Shown: positions 16,741-25,903, numbered from the stretch's first letter. The stretch: DNA of 64,000 nucleotides from Dyella choica (GCF_003977665.1 NZ_RYYV01000014.1:62001-126000); one strand, 5' to 3'. Notes: generated from the sequence alone by a model not told the origin. Translations and numbers: made by a program.

Positions 16741-17850
16741 TCATTGAATCACCAGCTCGCCGCGCAGTGCGCCGGCGTCCTTGATCGACTGCAGAATGGT
16801 GATGACGTCGCGGGTGGACAGGTGGATCGCCCGCAAGGCTGCGATCAGATCGGCCACCGTCGCACCATTGGGGATGCTCACCAGGCGCGCTTCGGGGTCC
16901 TGCACATTGATATTGGCCTGCGGCACCACCGCCGTACCGATGTTGCGCGATGGATTGATCAGCACACCGTCAGGCTGCGAGACGAGGTAATCGGTCTGCA
17001 CCTGGATGCGCAGATCACCCTGGGAAATGGTGACCGCACCCAGCCGTACGTCTCCGCCAGAAACCACGGTGCCGGTGCGCTCATTGACCACCACGCGGGC
17101 GATCTGGTCCGGTGTGACCGGCACGTTCTCGATCCTGGAAATGGCCTGCACCAGATCGGACGGCGGCGTGCCGAAGTTGACGCGCACCTTGCCCGCATGT
17201 TCGGCCACCGCTGACACGCCGGCATTTCTGCGCAAGGATTCGGCTATGCGCTGCGCCGTGGTGAAATCCGGCTGATACAGCACCACGTCCAGCGTACGGC
17301 CGTCTTCAGCCAGGCCCAATGGCGCCTCGCGTTCCACCGTGGCGCCATCGGGTACCCGGCCCACCGTCGGATGATTCTTCTGGTCGACGCTACCGAACGC
17401 GCGCACCTGATAACCGCCGACCGAGAGCGCGCCTTGCGCCAGCGCGTAAAGCTTGCCGTCCGGACCATTGAGCGGCGTGAGCAGCAAAATGCCGCCGCTG
17501 AGGCTGCGCGCGTCGCCGAGCGAGGAAACCGATACGTCGAGCTTCTGGCCGGATTCCGCGAACGCCGGTAGCGTTGCGGTCACCATCACCGCTGCGACGT
17601 TGCGGCTGTTGAGGTCGTCCGGACTGATGTTGACGCCGAAATGGCTGAGCGTGTTGGCCACCGACTGCACCGTCAGCCGATTCTTGCCGGTATCGCCGCT
17701 GCCGGCCAGGCCGATGACCAGGCCATAACCTACCAGGGCATTGTCGCGCACGCCTTGCACCCGGGCGATTTCCTTCAGACGCACGCTGCTGCCCTGCCCC
17801 CAAACGCCGGCAGAAAACAGCAGCAACAACAAGAAAAGCAGACGTTTCAT
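16741..17850 (-). CDS. flgI: P-ring protein FlgI
   Basis: 369 aa, standard length. Forms the periplasmic ring around the rod. Sec signal peptide MKRLLFLLLLLFSAGVWGQG, then the invariant FlgI blocks VRDNALVGYGLVIGLAGSGD, TGKNRLTVQSVANTLSHFGV and AVMVTATLPAFAESGQKLDV. The C-terminal ATVADLIAALRAIHLSTRDV block is also intact. Overlaps flgH by ATGA. Confidence 0.97.
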   Translation of the reverse strand: MKRLLFLLLLLFSAGVWGQGSSVRLKEIARVQGVRDNALVGYGLVIGLAGSGDTGKNRLTVQSVANTLSHFGVNISPDDLNSRNVAAVMVTATLPAFAESGQKLDVSVSSLGDARSLSGGILLLTPLNGPDGKLYALAQGALSVGGYQVRAFGSVDQKNHPTVGRVPDGATVEREAPLGLAEDGRTLDVVLYQPDFTTAQRIAESLRRNAGVSAVAEHAGKVRVNFGTPPSDLVQAISRIENVPVTPDQIARVVVNERTGTVVSGGDVRLGAVTISQGDLRIQVQTDYLVSQPDGVLINPSRNIGTAVVPQANINVQDPEARLVSIPNGATVADLIAALRAIHLSTRDVITILQSIKDAGALRGELVIQ

Positions 17851-18434
17851 ATCAGACCCAACCAGCGCGTAATGCGGTAAAGAATGCTGTGGCGTTGAGC
17901 AGTGGAAATGTCCCCCTTGCCGGTGTAGTGGATATCCGCCTCGCTGATGCGGTTCGAGAAAATGGTGTTGGTCGGCGAAATGTCTTCCGGGCGCACCATG
18001 CCGGTCAGCGCGAACTGCTGTTTCTCGCCGTTGATTTCCACCGTTTGCTCGCCATGGATGCGCAACAGTCCGTCGCTTCCGACGGCAACCACGCGCACCG
18101 CCAACTGAGCTTGCAAGCTTCCGGCGCGGGTGGTGTTGCCCTGTCCGGCGTCCTGGCCGTTGAACCCCAGGGCATAGTTGCGCCCGAGATTGCGATATTG
18201 GGCATTCGCGCCCAGCTGCACCCCGCCGCTGGCATCGGTATTGGCGCTTGCCGTTGCGCGCGCGGTTTCGGTCACCAGCACCGTGAGCGTGTCCCCCACC
18301 TGATGGGCACGACGATCCGCCGCCAGCCCGTGGTAGGCGTCTGGATCGATCATGGAGCCGGACGACGTCTGCGCATGCGCGGCAAAGCCAACTCCCGCCA
18401 TGAACAGGCCAATAAGTAAGGATCTAGTCGACAA
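17847..18434 (-). CDS. flgH: L-ring protein FlgH without lipobox
   Basis: 195 aa. FlgH makes the outer-membrane ring. Conserved core: DRRAHQVGDTLTVLVTETAR, ASANTDASGG and LTGMVRPEDISPTNTIFSNR. The N-terminus (MSTRSLLIGLFMAGVGFAAH, then AQT) is a classical signal peptide with an AHA-type cleavage site. The protein contains no cysteine at all, so it cannot be lipidated as FlgH normally is. The start is a TTG at 18434 that overlaps the 3' end of flgA by 11 nt, with GGGGAG 9 nt upstream. Confidence 0.93.
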   Translation of the reverse strand: MSTRSLLIGLFMAGVGFAAHAQTSSGSMIDPDAYHGLAADRRAHQVGDTLTVLVTETARATASANTDASGGVQLGANAQYRNLGRNYALGFNGQDAGQGNTTRAGSLQAQLAVRVVAVGSDGLLRIHGEQTVEINGEKQQFALTGMVRPEDISPTNTIFSNRISEADIHYTGKGDISTAQRHSILYRITRWLGLI

Positions 18435-19131
18435 CTTGCACTACTCCCCTGTCGGTAATGCGTGCACGCACCGGTGCCTCGGCGCCATCCACCTGCACCA
18501 GGACGGTGTCGCCGGCGTTGCCGCGGCCAACCGCCGTCCCCTTGGCTTGAAGCCTGATCACGCCATACGACGCCATCACTTCCACGCGCTGCTGGCGGTC
18601 GACATCCGGAATGCGCTCGAAATCCTCCAACACGACCGGACTTCCGGTGAGCACGGCATGGCGCAACCGCATGCCGTCGAGTTGGTGCGGATCACTCACC
18701 AACGTGCCTTGCAACGCGGCGACATCCGCGGCGTGCGGCGCAAATTTCAGCGTCGATGCCGCCGCACCGATGGCAGCATCCGATATATAGGTCGACACAT
18801 CATGCTGAACGCTCAAGGCAAACCACACCGTGGTCGAACGCACCACGGCATCGTTGACGGTGATATCCACCGGCACGCTCACGCGAGCGCGTGGCCAGCG
18901 CCCTTCAGGCTTCCTTGCCTTGAGCGCAAGCTTGCCGGCAAGCACCTGCACGTCTTCCGGCCGGCCCACCACGGCAACTTGTGCAGTCGCCTTGTCACCG
19001 CCGAGGCAGGCGTCCAGCTGCGCCTGCGCAACATCGACGATGCGCGCAGCCGTGACGGTCTGCAGTGGCGACGAAGCCAAGGCAGACCCATGCACAGCAA
19101 GCAGCAAGATGGCGGGCAGCAGTTTGCGCAT
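18424..19131 (-). CDS. flgA: P-ring assembly chaperone FlgA
   Basis: 235 aa with a signal peptide (MRKLLPAILLLAVHGSALAS). The C-terminal SAF-like domain is visible: LVSDPHQLDGMRLRHAVLTG, GSPVVLEDFERIPDVDRQQR, VEVMASYGVIRLQAKGTAVG and the final GDTVLVQVDGAEAPVRARIT. FlgA escorts FlgI in the periplasm, which agrees with its place next to flgH-flgI. Starts 2 nt after the flgG stop. Confidence 0.92.
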   Translation of the reverse strand: MRKLLPAILLLAVHGSALASSPLQTVTAARIVDVAQAQLDACLGGDKATAQVAVVGRPEDVQVLAGKLALKARKPEGRWPRARVSVPVDITVNDAVVRSTTVWFALSVQHDVSTYISDAAIGAAASTLKFAPHAADVAALQGTLVSDPHQLDGMRLRHAVLTGSPVVLEDFERIPDVDRQQRVEVMASYGVIRLQAKGTAVGRGNAGDTVLVQVDGAEAPVRARITDRGVVQVVD

Positions 19132-19133
19132 GA

Positions 19134-19901
19134 TTACTGCCGCAGATTGTTGATCGTATCCAGGATCTGGTCCGACGCTTGCAGCACGCGGGCATTGAGC
19201 TGATAGGCGCGCTGCGCGATCACCAGTGTGGCCATTTCACTCACCATGTCCACGTTCGAGCCTTCCAGCGATCCCTGCAGGATGGCACCCATGCCGCTGT
19301 CGTTGGGCTTGCCCACGCTGGGATCGCCCGAGGCTTGCGTCGGCACGAAGTTGTTACTGCCCACCGATTGCAAGCCCTCCGGCGACGAGAACATGCTCAG
19401 CTCCAGCGTGCCGAGCAAAGTCTGGGCATGGCTGCTGCCGACCTGCGCGTAAATCTGTCCGTTCTGGTTGATCTTGATGTTGGTGGCGTCCGGCGGAATC
19501 TGGATCTGTTGCGCCAGGCGGCTGCCGTCCGCGGTGGCCACGTAGCCTTCGCTATCCACGTGCAATTGCCCATCGCGGGTATACAGGTGGTTGCCGTTGG
19601 CGTCGGCCACCTCAAAAAAGCCATCGCCCTGGATCGCAATATCCCAGGTATTGCCGGTCTGCTGCATCTGCCCTTGCGAGAAAACCGCGCTGGTGGACAG
19701 CACCTCGGCACCAGCTCCGGACTGGCTCGGCGTAAGGCCGGCCTGCACCTGCGAAGGCGTGATCACCGCGATGTCGCCGAACGAGGCGCGCTTGGCCTTG
19801 AAGCCCGGCGTCTGCATGTTGGAGAGATTGTTCGACAAGGTGTCGATCTGGTTCTGCGCGGTCTGCAGACCGGAGGTGGCGATGTATAGGGCGTCGATCA
19901 T
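19134..19901 (-). CDS. flgG: Distal rod protein FlgG
   Basis: 255 aa, near the usual 260. The N-terminal motif ALYIATSGLQTAQNQIDTLS and NNLSNMQTPGFKAKRASFGD, the middle YTRDGQLHVDSEGYVATADG, and the C-terminal VDMVSEMATLVIAQRAYQLN with SDQILDTINNLRQ are all diagnostic. ATG with GAGGA upstream. The order flgF-flgG is that of standard rod operons. Confidence 0.96.
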   Translation of the reverse strand: MIDALYIATSGLQTAQNQIDTLSNNLSNMQTPGFKAKRASFGDIAVITPSQVQAGLTPSQSGAGAEVLSTSAVFSQGQMQQTGNTWDIAIQGDGFFEVADANGNHLYTRDGQLHVDSEGYVATADGSRLAQQIQIPPDATNIKINQNGQIYAQVGSSHAQTLLGTLELSMFSSPEGLQSVGSNNFVPTQASGDPSVGKPNDSGMGAILQGSLEGSNVDMVSEMATLVIAQRAYQLNARVLQASDQILDTINNLRQ

Positions 19902-19911
19902 GCTCGTATCC

Positions 19912-20598
19912 TCAAGAATTGTCGCCGATGTGATTGATGCCTTCCTGCAAGGCCGCGTCGTAGGCCTGAATGGCGCGTTGCACCGATTGCGCGTGGCGGG
20001 TGAGCGCCATCAGGCGCACCATTTCTTCGCCGGGGTCGACGTTGGATTGTTCCAGTGCACCCTGTTGCACGCGGCCGATGAACTGCGTTGCCGTGGCACC
20101 GGTGCCGCTGTAGCTGTACGTCCCGTCGCCCATTTCCCGCAGTTCTCCGGGTTTGTCGACATTGACGATTTGCAAGCTGTCGACCTCATCGCCGTTGTCG
20201 ATGATGGCGCCGGCGGCGTCGATATGTACGTTGGCGTGATTGAGCGTGATTGGGCCCGACAGCCCCATCACGGGATGGCCCGCCGCGTCCACCAGTTGCC
20301 GCTCGGCATCCAGATGGAACTGACCGTTGCGGGTGAGCATCTGCTGACCGTTGACGCTCACTACGAAAAAGCCGGGGCCGCGCAGGGCCAGGTCCAGCGG
20401 GTGGCCGGTGGAAGAAAGGCTGCCGTCGGCCAGGCTCAAGGTCGGCGTGCTGTCGAGCAAACCGGTACGAAAATCCGTGGCAAGCCGCTGCGCGCGATAA
20501 CCCGTAGTGCGCAGATTGGCTACGTTCTGGCTCAGCACGTCGAGCTTCTCAACGTCATTACTGAGGTAGCGCGCGATGCCTGGGATGATGTTGCTCAA
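19912..20598 (-). CDS. flgF: Proximal rod protein FlgF
   Basis: 228 aa. Same rod fold as FlgG: VEKLDVLSQNVANLRTTGYR near the N-terminus, RNGQFHLDAERQLVDAAGHP in the middle, and EQSNVDPGEEMVRLMALTRH at the C-terminus. The start codon is TTG with a strong AAGGAG 8 nt upstream; no ATG fits better. Located 12 nt after flhA. Confidence 0.9.
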   Translation of the reverse strand: MSNIIPGIARYLSNDVEKLDVLSQNVANLRTTGYRAQRLATDFRTGLLDSTPTLSLADGSLSSTGHPLDLALRGPGFFVVSVNGQQMLTRNGQFHLDAERQLVDAAGHPVMGLSGPITLNHANVHIDAAGAIIDNGDEVDSLQIVNVDKPGELREMGDGTYSYSGTGATATQFIGRVQQGALEQSNVDPGEEMVRLMALTRHAQSVQRAIQAYDAALQEGINHIGDNS

Positions 20599-20610
20599 GG
20601 GAAGTTCTCC

Positions 20611-22671
20611 TTATGCAGCAGCGGAAGCGGTGACGGTGCCGAAGGCCTTCACCATGACGGTGGCCGGCACTTCGTTGATGCCCAGCACGGTGACGTGCGG
20701 CAGGCTGCGCTGGATCAATGCGCGCAAATGGCGGCGCACTACGCTCGGGCAAATCAATACCGGCAGATGGCTGCGCGCCATCATCGCCTCGGATTGCTTG
20801 GCCAGGCCGCCCAGTAGCGCCTCCAGTTGGCCCAGGTCGGCAAGCAATGCGCCGGACCCTTCGCGCTGGCGCACCGCCGACACGATTGACCGCTCCAGCT
20901 CCGGCGCCAGCGTAAGCACGTAAAGCTCGCCCTGCGCATTGCTCACGCGCTGGCAGATGCTCGGGCCCAGGCGCTCGCGCACGCGCTCGACCAGGTCATC
21001 CGTCTGCTTGTGCGTCTTACCCGCGTCGACCAGCACTTCGAGGATGGTCTCGATATTGCGGATGCTGACCTGCTCGCGCAGCAGTTGCTGCAGCACCTTT
21101 TGCACGTCGGTATACGACATCACGCCCGGAATGAGCTCGTCGACCAGCGAAGCCTGCTGCTCGCGCACACGCGATACCAGCCGTTCGGTCTCCGCGCGTG
21201 TCAGCAGCTCCGGCGCATGGCGCTTGGTGACTTCGCCCAGGTGCGTGATGAGCACCGTCTCCGGATCGACCAGGGTGTAGCCTGCACCGCGCGCATATTG
21301 CCGCTGTTCGGGGTTGATCCACTGCGCCGGCAAACCATACGCCGGATCGCGCGTTTCGCGCCCTTCCAGTTTCGGCCGCCTGCCGCCGGGATTGATGGCC
21401 AGCAAGGCATCGAATTGCAGCTCGCCGCGACCCACGCGCGAGCCTTGCACCTGAATTTCGTAGGCGTCTTCGGCCAGCGCAGGTCCCTGGATCAGCTTGA
21501 CCTTGGGCAGGATAAAACCGAGATCCAGCGCGAACTGCTTGCGGAAGGTGCTGATGCGATCGCCGAGGTCCAGGCCGCGCGCCTTGTAGATGGCGGATAT
21601 CCCACTGCCCAGGTGGATCTCCACAGGCTCCACGGACAGCAACCGATACAGATCCTCTTCCTCGCGCCTCGATTCGGGCTCGGGCGCTGCGTCCTGTTTG
21701 TCCGTGATGGCGCCGCCTGAGCGTGCGGCGAAAAACGTCAATGCACCCACGCCCAGCAGCACGAGCAGTACCGGCCAGGCCGGCAATCCCGGCAAGACCA
21801 GCAGACCGGCCAGGGCCAGCGCAACGATCAGCAAAGTGCGCGAACTGGACAGCACCTGCCTGGCGATTTCCGTGCCCAGCTGCGCATCGGATGCGGCACG
21901 CGTGATGATGATGCCGGTCGCCACCGCAATCACCAGCGACGGAATCTGCGTAACGATGCCGTCGCCTACAGTAAGCAACGTGTAGCGATGCGCGGCGTCC
22001 GTCCACGGCAGGCCACGCTGCACCATCCCTACGGCCAGGCCGCCGATGATGTCGATCAAGATGATCATGATGCCGGCAATGGCATCGCCTTTGACGAACT
22101 TGGTGGCACCGTCCATCGCACCGTAGAAGCTGGCTTCCTTCTCGATCTGCGCGCGACGCCGCCGGGCTTCGTGCTCGTCGATCAGCCCCATGTTCATGTC
22201 GGCGTCGATGCTCATCTGCTTGCCGGGCATGCTGTCGAGCGTGAAACGCGCCGCCACTTCGGCCACGCGTTGCGCGCCGTTTGTCACCACCACGTACTGC
22301 ACGACCACCAGGATCAGGAACACCACCAGGCCGATGACGTAGTTGCCGCCCACCACGTACGAACCGATCGCGTTGATCACCCGCCCCGCATTGCCCTTGT
22401 CCAGGATCAGGCGGGTGGCGGAAATGTTCAGCGCCAGGCGGAACAGCGTGGTGATCAGCAGCAGCGACGGAAACGTCGAAAAACTCAGCGGCGTTTCGGT
22501 GAAAAAGGTGATCAGCAAAACCAGCAGGGCGCCGGTGAAATTGAGCACGAGCAGGAAATCCAGCAATGCCGACGGAATCGGCGTGAACAGGATCACCAGG
22601 ATCGCGATCATCCCCATCACCAGGATGACGTCGCGCTTGCCGTTCCAGAGCTGGCCGAAGAGAGCGTTCAC
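20611..22671 (-). CDS. flhA: Export gate protein FlhA
   Basis: 686 aa, full length. Inner-membrane gate component with an N-terminal membrane half and a large cytosolic ring domain that receives chaperone-substrate complexes. The FHIPEP-family signature is clear: LDFLLVLNFTGALLVLLITF, LLITTLFRLALNISATRLIL and DSMPGKQMSIDADMNMGLID. The cytosolic part ends with SICQRVSNAQGELYVLTLAP and related blocks. The GTG at 22671 overlaps the flhB stop (GTGA); a longer frame to 22809 is rejected because it runs inside flhB. Confidence 0.97.
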   Translation of the reverse strand: MNALFGQLWNGKRDVILVMGMIAILVILFTPIPSALLDFLLVLNFTGALLVLLITFFTETPLSFSTFPSLLLITTLFRLALNISATRLILDKGNAGRVINAIGSYVVGGNYVIGLVVFLILVVVQYVVVTNGAQRVAEVAARFTLDSMPGKQMSIDADMNMGLIDEHEARRRRAQIEKEASFYGAMDGATKFVKGDAIAGIMIILIDIIGGLAVGMVQRGLPWTDAAHRYTLLTVGDGIVTQIPSLVIAVATGIIITRAASDAQLGTEIARQVLSSSRTLLIVALALAGLLVLPGLPAWPVLLVLLGVGALTFFAARSGGAITDKQDAAPEPESRREEEDLYRLLSVEPVEIHLGSGISAIYKARGLDLGDRISTFRKQFALDLGFILPKVKLIQGPALAEDAYEIQVQGSRVGRGELQFDALLAINPGGRRPKLEGRETRDPAYGLPAQWINPEQRQYARGAGYTLVDPETVLITHLGEVTKRHAPELLTRAETERLVSRVREQQASLVDELIPGVMSYTDVQKVLQQLLREQVSIRNIETILEVLVDAGKTHKQTDDLVERVRERLGPSICQRVSNAQGELYVLTLAPELERSIVSAVRQREGSGALLADLGQLEALLGGLAKQSEAMMARSHLPVLICPSVVRRHLRALIQRSLPHVTVLGINEVPATVMVKAFGTVTASAAA

Positions 22672-23738
22672 GAAAGAATCCTGTTGCCCGGGCGCTTCAT
22701 CAGCCAGCGATAGATGGGCGCCAGCGGCTGGTACAAATGTGCGGGCACCGCCCGGTCGACCTTGCACTCGCGATAGAGCGCGCGCGCCAGCTCCGGCGAG
22801 CGCAGGCACGGCACGCCGGATTGCGCCGCCAGCTTGCGCATGCGCGCCGCCACCGCATCACTACCCTTGGACAGCACCACCGGCGAGCGCATCGTCTTGG
22901 GCCGGTACTTCAGGGCGATGGCAAGATGCGTTGGGTTGGTCAGCAGCACATCCGCTTCCGGCACGCGACGCACAGAACGCGAATGCTTCAGCAATTCCAC
23001 CATCAGGCGTCGGCGTTTCTGGCGGATATCCGGGTCGCCTTCACGACGCTTCACTTCGTCCTTGATATCGCGCCGGCTCATGCGCAGCTTGCGGAGGTAT
23101 TCGCGGCGCGTGAACCACAGGTCGAACAGCGACACCAGGGCGAGCAGCACCAGCATCCAGGTGGTGACCTGCACGTAGGTCGAGCGCAGCAGCAGGCCCA
23201 TCGAGGAAGGCGCGGCAAAAGCTGCCGCCTGCACCTTGCGACCGATGCTGGCAGCCAGCATCCACGCCACGGTGCCGAGGATGCCCAACTTCAGCGTGAG
23301 TTTGAACAGCTCCCACAATACGCGCAGCGAGAAGATCTTCTTGAAGCCCTGGGCCGGATTCAGGCGATTGAAATCCGGCTTCAGCGGCTCCGTGCTGAAC
23401 ACCGGCCCGGTCTGCACCAGGTTGGCGACCACCGCCGCCACCAGCATCGCCATCACAATCGGCAGGATCGCCTGCCAGGACGGCTGGAAAGTGTGCTGCA
23501 GCCAGTTCGCCAGGCTGGCCGAAGGCGCAGGAGCATTGCCCGCCATCAGGATCGTGCGGGAAACCGAGCGTGCCAGTGCGGCGGCAATGCCATACGAAGC
23601 AGCTGCCAGTGCCACGCTGAACACGATCATCACTACGATGCCGCTTAGATCCGCGCTGCGCGGCACCTGCCCGCGCTTGCGCGCCTCCTGCAGGCGGAAC
23701 GGGGTTGGCTGTTCGGTCTTGCTCTGCTCGTCGGCCAT
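22668..23738 (-). CDS. flhB: Export gate switch protein FlhB
   Basis: 356 aa. FlhB controls the change of export substrate through autocleavage at NPTH, which is present here (ADVLLTNPTHLAIALKYRPK, about residue 270). The N-terminus has the typical EQSKTEQPTPFRLQEARKRG, followed by four membrane helices. The true start is the ATG at 23738, which overlaps the fliR stop as ATGA; the same frame remains open upstream to 24386 only as an antisense-like passage through fliR. Confidence 0.97.
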   Translation of the reverse strand: MADEQSKTEQPTPFRLQEARKRGQVPRSADLSGIVVMIVFSVALAAASYGIAAALARSVSRTILMAGNAPAPSASLANWLQHTFQPSWQAILPIVMAMLVAAVVANLVQTGPVFSTEPLKPDFNRLNPAQGFKKIFSLRVLWELFKLTLKLGILGTVAWMLAASIGRKVQAAAFAAPSSMGLLLRSTYVQVTTWMLVLLALVSLFDLWFTRREYLRKLRMSRRDIKDEVKRREGDPDIRQKRRRLMVELLKHSRSVRRVPEADVLLTNPTHLAIALKYRPKTMRSPVVLSKGSDAVAARMRKLAAQSGVPCLRSPELARALYRECKVDRAVPAHLYQPLAPIYRWLMKRPGNRILS

Positions 23739-24502
23739 CAGTGCATCCCCGACGGCGTAAACACCGTGAATGCGTCGCGATACATCCGCTCGATCAGCGG
23801 TGGTGCATAGCGCAACGAACCGGCCAACAGCATGAAGCCAGCCAGCACCTTGATCGGCAACGCCACGAAATAGGCATTGGCCTGCGGCATCGAACGGCTT
23901 GCATAGGCCACCGTCAAATCGATCGCAAACAGGCCGAGCATGGTGGGCGCAGATACCATCAGGCCGAGCAGGAATTGCGAAGAAAGCTTGGACAGCAGCA
24001 CCGTGGGCGACACCAGCAAACCGCCACTGCCCAGCGGAATGATTTCGATCGAGGCCAGCATGCCCTGCAGCAACAGCAGGTGCAGCCCCAGCGAGAAGAA
24101 CACCAGCAAGCCCGCCCATTGCAGCACGGTGCCAGCCAGCGCCTCTGCGGTACGAGTACCCGGATTGAACAAGCTGGCCGCGCTTACGCCAGATTGGATG
24201 TCCAGCACGCGTGCTGAAAAGCCGAGCGCCGCCATGGGCAACACTACGGCCAAACTCAAGGAAAAGCCGAGCACGCACTCGCCCGCCATGGCCAGCACGA
24301 ACGGCAGTGGAAGATTGGCATCCAACGGCAGCACCGGCGCCTGGTGCACGCCTATCGCTAGCATCGTCAACGCCAGCAGTACGCACATGCGGATCGGTGC
24401 CGGCACGCCGTTGAACGGTGTGAATGCCGGCACCATCAGCAACGGCGCAAACCTCGCCATCGCGAGCAGGAAAGCGCCCAGAAATGTATCGACGGCTTCC
24501 AC
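23738..24502 (-). CDS. fliR: Export gate protein FliR
   Basis: 254 aa, an integral membrane protein that closes the FliP-FliQ-FliR helical assembly. The segments FLGAFLLAMARFAPLLMVPA and FTPFNGVPAPIRMCVLLALT match the family N-terminus, and the C-terminal half has APTMLGLFAIDLTVAYASRS. A GTG start at 24502 is preferred: it has AGGGA 9 nt upstream and lies 4 nt after the fliQ stop. A TTG at 24520 would overlap fliQ. Confidence 0.94.
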   Translation of the reverse strand: MEAVDTFLGAFLLAMARFAPLLMVPAFTPFNGVPAPIRMCVLLALTMLAIGVHQAPVLPLDANLPLPFVLAMAGECVLGFSLSLAVVLPMAALGFSARVLDIQSGVSAASLFNPGTRTAEALAGTVLQWAGLLVFFSLGLHLLLLQGMLASIEIIPLGSGGLLVSPTVLLSKLSSQFLLGLMVSAPTMLGLFAIDLTVAYASRSMPQANAYFVALPIKVLAGFMLLAGSLRYAPPLIERMYRDAFTVFTPSGMH

Positions 24503-24506
24503 CTTG

Positions 24507-24770
24507 CTACATCCCTGCAATAAGGCCGAACAAATGTTTGGTGAACTCCACCACCACCGCCATCATCCAGGCGCCGGTCACCACCACCATGGCCACCACG
24601 GTGATCAGCTTGGGGATGAAGGTGAGCGTCATTTCCTGGATTTGCGTCACCACCTGCAAGATCGAAATCACCACGCCTACCACCAGCGTAGCGAGCAGAA
24701 TCGGGGCGGACACTTTCGCCGCCGTCAGCAAGGTCTGCGAAAGCAGATGCATCGCGGTATCGCTATCCAT
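24507..24770 (-). CDS. fliQ: Export gate protein FliQ
   Basis: 87 aa, two membrane helices (APILLATLVVGVVISILQVV and ITVVAMVVVTGAWMMAVVVE) joined by TQIQEMTLTFIPK, which is the invariant FliQ loop. Four copies wrap around the FliP-FliR core in other systems. Starts 2 nt after the upstream TPR gene, so these two are translationally linked. Confidence 0.96.
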   Translation of the reverse strand: MDSDTAMHLLSQTLLTAAKVSAPILLATLVVGVVISILQVVTQIQEMTLTFIPKLITVVAMVVVTGAWMMAVVVEFTKHLFGLIAGM

Positions 24771-24772
24771 GC

Positions 24773-25903
24773 TTACCCCTTCGGACGTACCCGTTCGCGC
24801 AACCTGAAAATGAAATCCGCCGGCAGCGCTCCCACTCCTGGTGAACGCGCAAGGATGTCGTCGATCACGTGGCGCGCCTCATCGACGCGCCCCTCGTCCA
24901 TCAGCAGGACGCTTTGCGCATAGCGCGCGGTACGGCCTTGCGGATCCAGGCGCGTGGCGCGCTTGATGGATTCCTCCGCTTCCATGCGCTCGAACCGCAG
25001 TGCATGCACCAGGGCGTAACCGCCATGCGTTTCACCGAAGGTCCTATCCAGCGCGAACGCCTTGTCGAAACTGCGCTTTGCTCCGGCGAGGTCGCCTTCC
25101 AGCAATTGGCACCATGCCAGCGCATGCCAGGTACCGATGTGATCGGGCATCGTGGTTGATGCGCGCTCCAGCAAGGCTCGCGCCCCAGCCACCTCGCCGC
25201 TCAGCATCAGATTCTGGCCTAGGCCCAACCAGGCGCGCCCGGATTCGGGATGCTTCGAAAGCACGCGCTCGAAAGCGGCCGTGGATTCCTGCACGCGCTG
25301 CGACCATAACGCCAGCGTGCCGTGCACGATGCCGGCTTCATGCTGATCGGGGTCGGCCTGCAACGCCAATTCCGCTTGCTCAGTGGCCCGCGTCGTGTCG
25401 CCGACGTCCAGCCAAAGCAAGGCACGCAAGCCCTGCACTTCGGACAAACGGGTACCGGATTGAATCGGAGCCAACGCTTCGAGTGCCGCCTCGATTTGTT
25501 TCTGTCGATGCAGGATGCGCGCCTTCAGTAGCGCAAGCGAAGCCTGGTCGCCATCGTCTTCATAAGCACGCGCAAGCGTCTGCAGCGCTTCTTCCGCCTG
25601 CCCCTCCAAGAACTGCGCATAAGCCAAGTCATGCACTACGCCAGCCGGGACGATTTCCATTTGGCCCAACAAGGCTTGCAGCAATGCAATGGCGGTCTTG
25701 GTATCACCGCGTAGCAATGCACAACGCGCTTCCCGGAAGCGAACGCCCGGCATTTCGCGCAACGAGGCCGGCGCCTTGTCGAGGCGCGCAAGGGCTTCCT
25801 CGAAACGAGCTGCCCCTAGCAGTTCGTCAAGCAGGTCGCACAAGAGGATCGGATTTCCCGGATCGCGATCCGCGAAGCCGGCAAGCAGGGCGGCGCGGCT
25901 CAC
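24773..25903 (-). CDS. Tetratricopeptide-repeat protein, first gene of the flagellar operon
   Basis: 376 aa, no signal peptide, no membrane segment. Successive TPR-like helical pairs cover the whole length, for example RATEQAELALQADPDQHEAG, TAAFERVLSKHPESGRAWLG and AKRSFDKAFALDRTFGETHG. The GTG start has an AGGGGGG ribosome-binding site about 6 nt upstream. It is 2 nt from fliQ and therefore leads the 26-gene operon. TPR proteins often act as chaperones for type III substrates, so a cytosolic chaperone or platform role for this export system is a reasonable guess. No specific family name is claimed. Confidence 0.85.
   Translation of the reverse strand: MSRAALLAGFADRDPGNPILLCDLLDELLGAARFEEALARLDKAPASLREMPGVRFREARCALLRGDTKTAIALLQALLGQMEIVPAGVVHDLAYAQFLEGQAEEALQTLARAYEDDGDQASLALLKARILHRQKQIEAALEALAPIQSGTRLSEVQGLRALLWLDVGDTTRATEQAELALQADPDQHEAGIVHGTLALWSQRVQESTAAFERVLSKHPESGRAWLGLGQNLMLSGEVAGARALLERASTTMPDHIGTWHALAWCQLLEGDLAGAKRSFDKAFALDRTFGETHGGYALVHALRFERMEAEESIKRATRLDPQGRTARYAQSVLLMDEGRVDEARHVIDDILARSPGVGALPADFIFRLRERVRPKG

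Noticed and set aside
22671-24386. N-terminal extensions of the flhA and flhB frames
   Set aside because: They overlap the preceding gene in another frame; the ATGA/GTGA junctions and family N-termini fix the shorter starts.
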